Shown here: piece by piece, positions 1 through 5,958 of the stretch | How positions within the stretch are numbered: position 1 is the stretch's first letter | Layout of the letters: every line of letters begins with the position of its first letter | NCBI GenBank assembly: GCA_002413325.1 | Contig: DHWT01000154.1 | Span: 1-6,185 of the forward strand | DNA: 6,185 nucleotides | Direction: 5' to 3' | DNA from: Chitinophagaceae bacterium UBA5175 | GTDB taxonomy: Bacteria; Bacteroidota; Bacteroidia; Chitinophagales; Chitinophagaceae | Program-made: the position numbers and the translations under genes | The notes under the pieces: generated by a model | Seen by the model: the letters and a program-made list of their open reading frames with translations, nothing else | What the model was told of the DNA's origin: nothing | Databases searched by the model: none

Positions 1-180
1 AGAAACCTGCGGATGTTCCGCCCAGGCTCCAACATTTGGACTGATCCTGAATTCAGTGATAACAGTTTAACGGGAATCGGAGCTAATAATACCGGAACTG
101 GTAATGCGGTCGGATCAACTTCCGAATACCAGACACCACCGACCCGTATTTTCGGAGCTAATATTACTTTAACTTTTTAA
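1..180 (+). CDS. SusC/RagA-family TonB-dependent outer-membrane transporter, C-terminal end (5' truncated by window)
   Basis: The frame is open from base 1 to a TAA at 178-180, giving the last 59 residues of a protein that begins outside the window. The sequence is rich in Asn, Gly, Thr and Ser and ends in alternating hydrophobic residues (RIFGANITLTF, then stop). That is the usual final beta-strand of a SusC-type barrel, which ends in an aromatic residue. The stronger argument is context: a SusD-type lipoprotein begins 34 bases downstream, and SusC is almost always directly upstream of SusD. In characterised systems SusC forms the TonB-powered pore and SusD the lid that captures the substrate. 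The plug domain, TonB box and carboxypeptidase-like N-terminal domain cannot be seen here. The family call is fairly safe, but the substrate is unknown. Confidence 0.85.
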   Translation, partial: RNLRMFRPGSNIWTDPEFSDNSLTGIGANNTGTGNAVGSTSEYQTPPTRIFGANITLTF

Positions 181-214
181 ATAAGGATTCGGAACAAGCG
201 AAAAAAACAGGATT

Positions 215-1765
215 ATGAAAAAATCAATTATATTAATTTTTATTGCAGGACTACTGTTCGGAGGCTGTAAAAAGTATCTGGATGTTAACCAGAATGTAAA
301 TCAACCTACAACGGTGACGCCCTCCGTTGTGCTTTCTTCTGCACTTGCGGGTTCAGGAGCCAACCTGGCGCAGGACTATCTCAACCTGCCGCGTTGGATG
401 GGTTACTGGTCAAGATCCGGTAACTATGTGCCGGATGTGCAGACCGAAACATACAATATTCCAAACAACTATACCGATCCTGAATGGACGAGGATCTATA
501 ATACACTGAATAGCTACCATTATATAGGTACCATTGCAGCGGAACAACACCTTCCTTTCTACGCAGGCGTATCCAAGGTAATGTCTGCATTCCATTTTTC
601 AACGCTGGTAGATATCTATAATAATGTGCCTTATTCTGATGCCTTTAATGTCGCTACAGCCGTTCAGCCGAAGTATGACGACGCCCAGACCATATATAAT
701 CAACTGGTGGTCCAGATAGACAGTGCTATTCATTTATTTGATGCAGCCAAGGATTATTATTCAACTGCGGCTTCCGTTACACTGACAACAGATGATCAAT
801 ATGATATTCTTTTCGGCAGTGGCGGATCATCTGATCCGGGGGTTGCTTCAGCCAGGATGGACAAATGGGTGCAATTTGCAAATACGCTGAAGTTGAAGTT
901 GCTGATCCATCAGTCGCAGGTTTCTGCCCAAGCCCAATTCATTAAGTCTGAAATAGACTCTATTAATGCCAATGGAAGAGGATTTATCGGTGCCGGTGCC
1001 AGCGCCCTGGTGAACCCGGGTTATCAGAATTCAACCAACAAAATCAACCCATTCTATGCCAATTTTAATACGGTAACTGCGGCAACCACGAATGTGTCTT
1101 ATTTCCGGGCAAACCAGTATGCAATTGATTTTTACAACTCGACCAATGATCCCCGTATAGGAGCCTTCTATGCTCCGGTTGGTACTTCCTATGCCGGCAA
1201 TTTTGATGGCGACCCTGCCTCCGTTTCAAATGCAAATACCTCCGCTATCGGCTCCGGCCTTTTAAAAGGACCCAGCCAGAATGAGCTGATACTTTCTGAT
1301 TTTGAAAGTTTGTTCCTCCAGGCTGAAGCGGTTCAAAGGGGCTGGATTACAACAGGACCCACTGCACAGTCCCTTTTTGAAAGTGCCATCACGCAGTCCT
1401 TTATTTATCTTTACCAGGATGGAACCAATACGGTACCGGCCGGACTGGATCCGGTTGGTGATGCAACAGCACTTTATACTTCTGGTCTTAATGATGCTGA
1501 CTGGAACGCTTCAACCAATAAACTGGAAGCTATTATTACACAGAAATGGGCAGCATTGAATGGTATCAACTGGGTTGAAGCCTGGACTGATTTCAGAAGA
1601 CTTGGAATTCCAAACCTTCCGATTTCGGCGGCTCCCACACATGTAGAGCCTCAAATTCCTATAAGATACCTGTATCCGCAGACTGAATACAATACAAACG
1701 GTTCCAATGTGCCAGCCTTAGGGACCAATGCACAGTTTACCAGTAAAATTTTCTGGAATCAGTAA
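215..1765 (+). CDS. SusD/RagB-family nutrient-binding outer-membrane lipoprotein (SusD-like_2 type)
   Basis: This is a complete 516-residue protein, a normal length for SusD homologues. Residues 1-18 form a lipoprotein signal: Lys-Lys, a hydrophobic stretch, then lipobox LFGGC with the lipidated Cys at 18. The mature start CKKYLDVN resembles many SusD proteins (C-x-K-x-L-D-x-N). Landmarks of the SusD-like_2 subfamily are visible: an LFLQAEAVQRGW segment near residues 367-378, the helical 'AEA' TPR region; a WVEAWTDFRRLG motif at 453-464; and a C-terminal RYLYPQTEYNTN stretch. The ATG at 215 is chosen because it directly precedes the signal peptide. The gene lies 34 bases after SusC and 53 before a DUF1735 lipoprotein, with no terminator between them, so co-transcription is expected. 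The protein should sit on the cell surface as the substrate-binding lid of the SusC pore. The ligand (glycan, peptide or other) cannot be deduced. Confidence 0.95.
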   Translation: MKKSIILIFIAGLLFGGCKKYLDVNQNVNQPTTVTPSVVLSSALAGSGANLAQDYLNLPRWMGYWSRSGNYVPDVQTETYNIPNNYTDPEWTRIYNTLNSYHYIGTIAAEQHLPFYAGVSKVMSAFHFSTLVDIYNNVPYSDAFNVATAVQPKYDDAQTIYNQLVVQIDSAIHLFDAAKDYYSTAASVTLTTDDQYDILFGSGGSSDPGVASARMDKWVQFANTLKLKLLIHQSQVSAQAQFIKSEIDSINANGRGFIGAGASALVNPGYQNSTNKINPFYANFNTVTAATTNVSYFRANQYAIDFYNSTNDPRIGAFYAPVGTSYAGNFDGDPASVSNANTSAIGSGLLKGPSQNELILSDFESLFLQAEAVQRGWITTGPTAQSLFESAITQSFIYLYQDGTNTVPAGLDPVGDATALYTSGLNDADWNASTNKLEAIITQKWAALNGINWVEAWTDFRRLGIPNLPISAAPTHVEPQIPIRYLYPQTEYNTNGSNVPALGTNAQFTSKIFWNQ

Positions 1766-1818
1766 TAACGTAGTTTAGTATTAATTGACAGATAATAATT
1801 GATTGAAAAGAAAATAAA

Positions 1819-2751
1819 ATGACAATGAATATAAATTCTTTAAAAAAGCCCTGGTTGAACGCTGCAATGTTTGTATTGGCGATCACATCGCTGAGTTCTT
1901 GCCTGAAAGATAAGGGCCCGGTTCAGGATTTTGGTAAAAGTCCGGCACTGGTGGGTTTTCAGTACACCGGATCCGGATCACAGGATATGATTACCAGTAT
2001 CCTTCCGGGTACAGACGACAGTGTGGGCCTGGAAGTTACTTTGTCTACTGCCTCACTCACATTAAGTACGGCCGTAACCGTTACCCTGGCCCTGGATCCG
2101 GATAGCCTGGTTGCCTACAATGCGGCAAACGGAACATCCTATACCATGATTGATCCTTCGGCTTATACCACACCCCCAAATATGCAGGTTACGATTAACC
2201 CGGGCCAGCAGATTGTACCATTTGTTTTGCATATCAATGAAACCATGTTGGATTTCACAAAGGATCCGATCCTGATATTTAAGATGGTCGGCGCAACGGG
2301 TGCAACGATTGCTTCCAACCTGAGTGTGATTGTGGTTCCGATTAAATTGAGAAACCCGTATGAAGGGAATTACACGGTTACCGGTTATTTTGTCCATCCC
2401 TCTGCCCCAAGGGCCATTAACGCAACCATACCGATGACCACGATATCTAATATACGTTCACAGGCCCAGGTTGGTGACCTTGGAGGCTGGTATTTTCAAT
2501 TTGATGTGGATCCCAGCAATAATTGTATAAACTGGTCACCGGCAGGTGCTACCAGTGCTCTATCCGGGTTTGTTAACGGCGTGGATAATGCAATTGGTGA
2601 TGCTATGTATCCGGGATCACCCTATGTATATACAACGTATAATAATACATATGTTCCGTCGGCACATACTTTCTGGTTGCATTACGGATATGGCGGAGCA
2701 GCAGCTCCTGCCTATTCAAGAGAAATTTATGAAGAATGGGTTCTTCAATAA
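1819..2751 (+). CDS. DUF1735 (BT_3987-like) domain-containing surface lipoprotein
   Basis: The protein has 310 residues. Its N-terminus has a basic patch (KK at 9-10), a hydrophobic segment at about 14-24 and a lipobox ending LSSC with Cys28, so it is probably a lipoprotein. Residues about 45-180 look like the DUF1735/BT_3987 N-terminal domain: a beta-rich, Ser/Thr-rich region containing a YNAANGTSYTMIDPSAY segment and ending IVVPIKLRNPYEGNY. The rest (about 180-310) is aromatic- and Gly-rich (GWYFQFDV, YNNTYVPSAHTFWLHYGYGG, YEEWVLQ), as in C-terminal domains that accompany DUF1735 in Chitinophagaceae. Such proteins commonly follow SusCD pairs and are thought to bind glycans at the surface as SusE/SusF-like accessories; that role is inferred here. 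ATG 1819 is taken as the start, but ATG 1825 (residue 3) is equally possible and leaves the signal peptide intact. A strong terminator follows 20 bases after the stop codon. Confidence 0.88.
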   Translation: MTMNINSLKKPWLNAAMFVLAITSLSSCLKDKGPVQDFGKSPALVGFQYTGSGSQDMITSILPGTDDSVGLEVTLSTASLTLSTAVTVTLALDPDSLVAYNAANGTSYTMIDPSAYTTPPNMQVTINPGQQIVPFVLHINETMLDFTKDPILIFKMVGATGATIASNLSVIVVPIKLRNPYEGNYTVTGYFVHPSAPRAINATIPMTTISNIRSQAQVGDLGGWYFQFDVDPSNNCINWSPAGATSALSGFVNGVDNAIGDAMYPGSPYVYTTYNNTYVPSAHTFWLHYGYGGAAAPAYSREIYEEWVLQ

Positions 2752-2771
2752 ATAAACATTCATGTTATTTT

Positions 2772-2802
2772 GAAAAGCCATTCCCAAACGGAATGGCTTT
2801 TC
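2772..2802 (+). terminator. Rho-independent terminator of the SusCD operon
   Basis: A perfect 13-bp inverted repeat (2772-2784 and 2790-2802) encloses a 5-base loop, CAAAC. The arms begin with AAAA-rich and end with TTTT-rich sequence, and the next bases (2803-2810) are CTTATTTT, a short T-rich tail. It lies 20 bases after the stop codon of the DUF1735 gene. The A-run and T-run inside the stem could let it act in both directions, but no convergent gene is present. It marks the 3' end of the nutrient-uptake operon. Confidence 0.88.
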
Positions 2803-2818
2803 CTTATTTTAGACTTAT

Positions 2819-3928
2819 ATGAAAACAAGCTTTTTGTTCCTGCCCCTGTTTTTCCTGTTTGCCTGCCGGCAAAACCATACCAGTTACAGCCGAATTGTTG
2901 TGAGTATGAACGGAACCAGTGCAGATTCTGTTATCCTCAGGAAAATTTCCCTGAATAATGATCCTTCCCGGACGATTCAATCCGGTGTACTGCATTTTTC
3001 CAGGGATAGCCTGGTGTTTGAATTACCCCTTTCACCCGACAGTCTATACCAGTTTTCATTGAAATATTCACAGAATAGATTGTATTGTATTCCCGACCAG
3101 CCCGATATCCGCATAGTAATGAATAAAAAAACTGGAGAAAACAGGATCATGGGTTCCCCGGTTTCTGCTACCCTGTTGCGGTTTACTGAAGAACAGGATA
3201 GTTTGATCCGCCTGTCTCAAACCGTGTGGTTCAAATTAAAGGACTACAAAACCAGGGAGCAACAAGATAGTATCCGGCACCTGTTTTCGGACATGACGAA
3301 GCGTATTCAGCAGCGGTTTTACAATTTCGGGGATACCGTATCCAATGTTCCTTCTTTTTTAGTAAACTATGATTATATTGACTTTCAGGATGATCTGACT
3401 AAGATGAATAAGCTGGTCACCAAAGCAGGCGAGCGGTTTCCGCATAATCCCGCTATCAGCAGGTTAAGGGAAGAGGTACTAAACCTGATACATATCCGCG
3501 AAAAGGAATTGCAGCCTGGCGATATTTTCCCGGAACTCAGCCTGCCTGACCTGGATAATCAAATGGTTTCGACCGCTGCGGTCAGCGGAAAATTTGTTTT
3601 TATAGACTTCTGGGCTTCCTGGTGTCAAAACTGTATGGTGTACGCCCAGGTTAAAAAAGAACTTGCAGCAGATCCACGCTTTAAAAAACTGGCTTTGATC
3701 AGCGTGGCTATGGACAATAAACTGAAATTCTGCCAGGACCAGGTAAAAACGAATCAGCTACCCGGGATTCAGTTAATAGATAAGGATATGTGGCAGGGCC
3801 AGACGGCAGCCAAACTCGCTTTCGACAGTATTCCTTTTAATTATCTGGTAGGACCGGATAAACGAATCCTCGCCAAAGCAATTCCGGCCGACTCTGTGGT
3901 GCTGGTCTTAAAGCGCTTTATCCATTAA
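2819..3928 (+). CDS. TlpA/ResA-like thioredoxin-fold lipoprotein with DUF4369-like N-terminal region
   Basis: The protein has 369 residues. It opens with a short lipoprotein signal (MKTSF..., hydrophobic to residue 15, Cys16 in FLFAC). The mature start CRQNHT has no acidic export signal, so a periplasm-facing anchor is more likely than surface display (inference). Residues about 25-125 resemble DUF4369: beta-rich, ending in a GSPVSATLLRF segment. A charged helical linker follows to about 230. Residues about 234-369 form an AhpC/TSA-Redoxin-type thioredoxin domain: GDIFPELSLPDL, FIDFWASWCQNC with Cys269 and Cys272, and a presumed cis-proline at Pro339 (SIPFNYLVGPDKRIL). The active site is CQNC rather than the common CxPC. 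Family members reduce or rearrange periplasmic disulfides, for example in cytochrome c maturation; the partner here is unknown. The start at 2819 is set by the signal peptide and lies just 16 bases after the terminator hairpin. Confidence 0.9.
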   Translation: MKTSFLFLPLFFLFACRQNHTSYSRIVVSMNGTSADSVILRKISLNNDPSRTIQSGVLHFSRDSLVFELPLSPDSLYQFSLKYSQNRLYCIPDQPDIRIVMNKKTGENRIMGSPVSATLLRFTEEQDSLIRLSQTVWFKLKDYKTREQQDSIRHLFSDMTKRIQQRFYNFGDTVSNVPSFLVNYDYIDFQDDLTKMNKLVTKAGERFPHNPAISRLREEVLNLIHIREKELQPGDIFPELSLPDLDNQMVSTAAVSGKFVFIDFWASWCQNCMVYAQVKKELAADPRFKKLALISVAMDNKLKFCQDQVKTNQLPGIQLIDKDMWQGQTAAKLAFDSIPFNYLVGPDKRILAKAIPADSVVLVLKRFIH

Positions 3929-4011
3929 AGTCTTTTTTCAACTTTATTATTTAACTCCGCCATTACCTGTCATCATTTTAAACGGTCACTGATTCGCGTG
4001 ATTTAATTAAA

Positions 4012-4749
4012 TTGTGTATTAAATTTTACAAAGTGAGTAAGATCTATGTTTTATTCGTCTCAGTCCTTCTGTGTAATACCGTCTTTAGTCAGGGCGGCCT
4101 TGTCAATGTAAATGGCAGTTTTGGAGATTTTGGCCAGTACTCCATGCATCCGCTGACCAACAGTTACAATATCAACACATTCAATACGGTTGAAAATACT
4201 AAAGGAAGGAGATATTTTTTTGATGAATGGGTAAAGGGAACGGTCATAGACAGTTCAGGGAAAGAGATAAAAAGCGATGATTTTTTTTTCAATTTTGATA
4301 AAGTCAAAAATAGCCTGCTGGTTACAAAAGATAAGAAAGAAATCATTGAAGTCAATAAAGAATCCATCAGGGAAATCCATTTCACTGATAAAGGAATTAA
4401 CTATGATTTTGTGAAGGAGGAAAAAATCATACCCTATAAGTTTGTGGAGGTTTTAGTACGTAATGATCGGGTGGGCGTTTACAAAACCATAAATACCCAT
4501 CTGGTAAAAGCCAATTATACTACAAACGGGTTAACGGAATCCGGAAATCCCTATGATGAATTTGTGGACGCACCGGCCTACTATATTTGTTACAAGGGAG
4601 CCTGGAGTCCTGTTTTACTTAAATTCAAATCCATAAAAACGGTTCTGAAGGAAGAATCCAAAAAGGTCAACCAGTTTTATGCTGATCATCTGAACGACGA
4701 AGTGGATGAAAATTACTTAAAATCAATGGCCACTTATATCAACCAGTAG
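4012..4749 (+). CDS. Predicted exported protein of unknown function (non-ATG start)
   Basis: The open frame encodes about 245 residues. The N-terminus reads MCIKFYKVSKIYVLFVSVLLCNTVFSQGG, a clear Sec signal peptide with cleavage likely around residue 26 or 27. Cys21 lies in VLLC, which is not a good lipobox, so I do not call a lipoprotein. No ATG lies upstream in frame before a stop at 3979-3981. Translation must therefore start at TTG 4012 or GTG 4033 (residue 8) if the signal is kept. The mature part has an FDEWVKGTVIDSSGKEI-like beta segment, then Lys-rich alternating strands, and a helical, charged C-terminus (EESKKVNQFYADHL). This pattern recalls uncharacterised Bacteroidota periplasmic proteins, but I cannot name a domain. 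The gene is visibly AT-richer than its neighbours and contains a run of nine T at 4281-4289. It stands 83 bases after the thioredoxin gene and converges with radC. Confidence 0.78.
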   Translation: MCIKFYKVSKIYVLFVSVLLCNTVFSQGGLVNVNGSFGDFGQYSMHPLTNSYNINTFNTVENTKGRRYFFDEWVKGTVIDSSGKEIKSDDFFFNFDKVKNSLLVTKDKKEIIEVNKESIREIHFTDKGINYDFVKEEKIIPYKFVEVLVRNDRVGVYKTINTHLVKANYTTNGLTESGNPYDEFVDAPAYYICYKGAWSPVLLKFKSIKTVLKEESKKVNQFYADHLNDEVDENYLKSMATYINQ

Positions 4750-4753
4750 AAGG

Positions 4754-4774
4754 GAACATGATTTGGATCTGTTC
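4754..4774. terminator. Possible weak bidirectional terminator hairpin between convergent genes
   Basis: The 28-bp gap between the two convergent stop codons contains an imperfect inverted repeat: GAACA (4754-4758), a bulged T, GAT (4760-4762), loop TTGG (4763-4766), then ATCTGTTC (4767-4774). This gives 8 paired bases with one bulge. There is no real T-tract on either side, so its strength as an intrinsic terminator is doubtful. Its position exactly between the two gene ends is the main support. Confidence 0.3.
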
Positions 4775-4777
4775 ATT

Positions 4778-5470
4778 TCACATCAAACCCTCATCTGCAA
4801 AACTGAAATAGCCCTCGTGACTCACGATAATATGGTCAATCACTTTGATGTCAAAAAAACGGGCGGCTTCCCGGATTTTATAAGTCAGGTCCTCATCCGC
4901 CTTGCTGGGTTTGAGATTTCCTGATGGATGATTGTGACAAAGGATCAGGTTCACTGCGTGGGATTCCAGGGCTTTCTTTAAAATGATGCGCGGATCAGCC
5001 ACCGTGCCGGTAATCCCACCCTGGCTTACCACTTCAAAATGGTTCACCCGGTTGGCCTGATTCAGGAAGAGGACGGCAAAAACCTCCCGGCAATGGTCCT
5101 GCAGCACCGTCCGCAGGTATCCGGCCACCTGCCGGCTGTCCCGCACAACTGGTTTTTCCAGGGCACCTGTGCTGTGCCGCCTCCGGCCCAGTTCCAGGGC
5201 AGCCAGGATGATAACGGCTTTTACCTTGCCGATTCCCTTGATTTTCAGGAGATCATGAATTTCAAGCCGCCCCAGTTCATTCAGGTTGTTTTTCACCGAA
5301 TGCATCAATTCCCTTGCAAGTTCTATGGCATTTTTTTCGCGGGTACCGTTTCCGATCAGGATGGCCAGGAGTTCAGAGTCTGCCAGGCTGTTAGGGCTTT
5401 TACTAAGTAATTTTTCACGTGGCCTGTCAGCTTCCGCCCAGGTCTTGATAGCGTAGTTTTGCTCTTGCAT
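4778..5470 (-). CDS. radC: RadC family protein (helix-hairpin-helix plus JAMM/MPN domain)
   Basis: The protein has 230 residues, the usual full length for RadC. The N-terminus IKTWAEADRPREKLL followed by LADSELLAILIGNGT is the classic RadC opening. A helix-hairpin-helix lies around residues 70-98 (LLKIKGIGKVKA, with GIG at 79-81). The C-terminal JAMM metal-binding motif is complete: Glu129, His179, His181, Ser189 and Asp192 in HNHPSGNLKPSKAD. A Zn-dependent hydrolase or nuclease-like fold is therefore expected. The old DNA-repair assignment of RadC in E. coli was based on a recG allele, so the real role is unsettled; links to recombination or natural transformation have been proposed. The ATG at 5470 (complement) fits the conserved N-terminus. 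The gene is divergent from the small membrane protein and convergent with the exported protein, so it is probably transcribed alone. Confidence 0.95.
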   Translation of the reverse strand: MQEQNYAIKTWAEADRPREKLLSKSPNSLADSELLAILIGNGTREKNAIELARELMHSVKNNLNELGRLEIHDLLKIKGIGKVKAVIILAALELGRRRHSTGALEKPVVRDSRQVAGYLRTVLQDHCREVFAVLFLNQANRVNHFEVVSQGGITGTVADPRIILKKALESHAVNLILCHNHPSGNLKPSKADEDLTYKIREAARFFDIKVIDHIIVSHEGYFSFADEGLM

Positions 5471-5580
5471 GGGATAATGATATGGCCTATTTTTAGTCTT
5501 TACAATCCCCTGTTTGTGGTGTTTCCTGATAAGGAATCTAACCCGGACCGGAATCCTTTTGAAAAACTAAAGTAATATCC

Positions 5581-5781
5581 ATGAAACCAAAATCTACTCT
5601 TTCTGCCATCGGTGGCTGGAATTCCTTCTTCTTCTGCCTGGGCATGTATTTCGTTGCCTTATTCTTTTCCATCTTTGTCTGTTCTTCCATTTTTTACATT
5701 GTGAACAGCAATAAACAGGTTGCCAAAGCATCTTTCGCTGAAAAGACCAGCCCGAAGACTGAACTGGCTTCTGTTAAATAA
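5581..5781 (+). CDS. Small single-span membrane protein of unknown function (66 aa)
   Basis: This is a short frame with ATG 5581 and TAA 5779-5781. Residues about 14-41 form one strongly hydrophobic, Phe-rich helix (FFFCLGMYFVALFFSIFVC region). It is preceded by a short basic N-terminus (Lys2, Lys4) and followed by a polar, Lys-rich tail (Lys45, 49, 55, 59, 66). This organisation is typical of a real small membrane protein rather than a chance frame. No Shine-Dalgarno sequence is evident, which is normal for Bacteroidota. The gene is divergent from radC (110-bp gap) and upstream of, but 177 bp away from, prs. I do not recognise a family and assign no function. An antisense frame covers the same bases but is a shadow. 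Confidence 0.62.
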   Translation: MKPKSTLSAIGGWNSFFFCLGMYFVALFFSIFVCSSIFYIVNSNKQVAKASFAEKTSPKTELASVK

Positions 5782-5805
5782 AATGGCAGGAGGCCTGGAG
5801 TCTGT

Positions 5806-5855
5806 TTGGCCGTTGACCGTTGGCCGTTGGCCGTTGACCGTTGGCCGTTGGCCGG
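5806..5855. repeat. Tandem heptanucleotide repeat CCGTTGR with 21-bp super-period
   Basis: Six exact 7-bp units run from 5810 to 5851. The last base alternates A, G, G, A, G, G, so two identical 21-bp blocks stand side by side. The array is flanked by a partial unit TTGG (5806-5809) and by CCGG (5852-5855). Two degenerate units, GCGTTGG and GCGTTGA, follow out of phase at 5861-5874. The array lies in the non-coding gap between the small membrane protein gene and the prs promoter. On the opposite strand the unit reads YCAACGG. Confidence 0.95.
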
Positions 5856-5910
5856 AAAGCGCGTTGGGCGTTGAGCCTTCAGCTGATTCATAATAATTCC
5901 CTCCCATTCC

Positions 5911-5941
5911 TTGAGGCTTTTCCTTTAAGATTATATCTTCG
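5911..5941 (+). promoter_or_regulatory. Bacteroidota-type promoter for prs
   Basis: TTG at 5911-5913 and TATCTTCG at 5934-5941 match the -33 TTG and -7 TAnnTTTG elements of the Bacteroidota primary sigma factor. Five of the six fixed -7 bases agree, and the 20-base spacer is within the usual range. Transcription would begin about 5946-5950, giving a leader of roughly 10 bases before the ATG at 5959. The call rests on motif match and position only. Confidence 0.5.
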
Positions 5942-5958
5942 TTCCAACACTTAATCTT

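Noticed and set aside
2062..2397. 111-residue - strand frame inside the DUF1735 gene
   Set aside because: It is fully antisense to a lipoprotein gene with clear signal peptide and domain features, and has no signal or domain of its own.
3916..3938. Hairpin CTTTA-TCCAT-TAAAG followed by a T-rich run at the end of the thioredoxin gene
   Set aside because: The stem is only five bp, mostly A-T, and includes the stop codon. The T-run is suggestive, but the hairpin is too weak to call a terminator.
5039..5410. 123-residue + strand frame inside radC
   Set aside because: It is antisense to a RadC gene with all its conserved motifs; a shadow frame.
5475..5505. Possible radC promoter on the - strand (TTG-N20-TATCATTA)
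   Set aside because: The -7 part matches the Bacteroidota consensus poorly and would place the transcription start at or inside the start codon.
5554..5561. TCCTTTTG, similar to a -7 TAnnTTTG element, upstream of the small membrane protein gene
   Set aside because: No TTG lies 17-23 bases upstream; the nearest TTTG (5513-5516) is 37 bases away.
5806..5874. Heptamer array considered as a CRISPR or iteron-type origin
   Set aside because: There are no spacers between units, units are only 7 bp, and no cas, rep or mobilisation gene is near; it is a simple tandem repeat.
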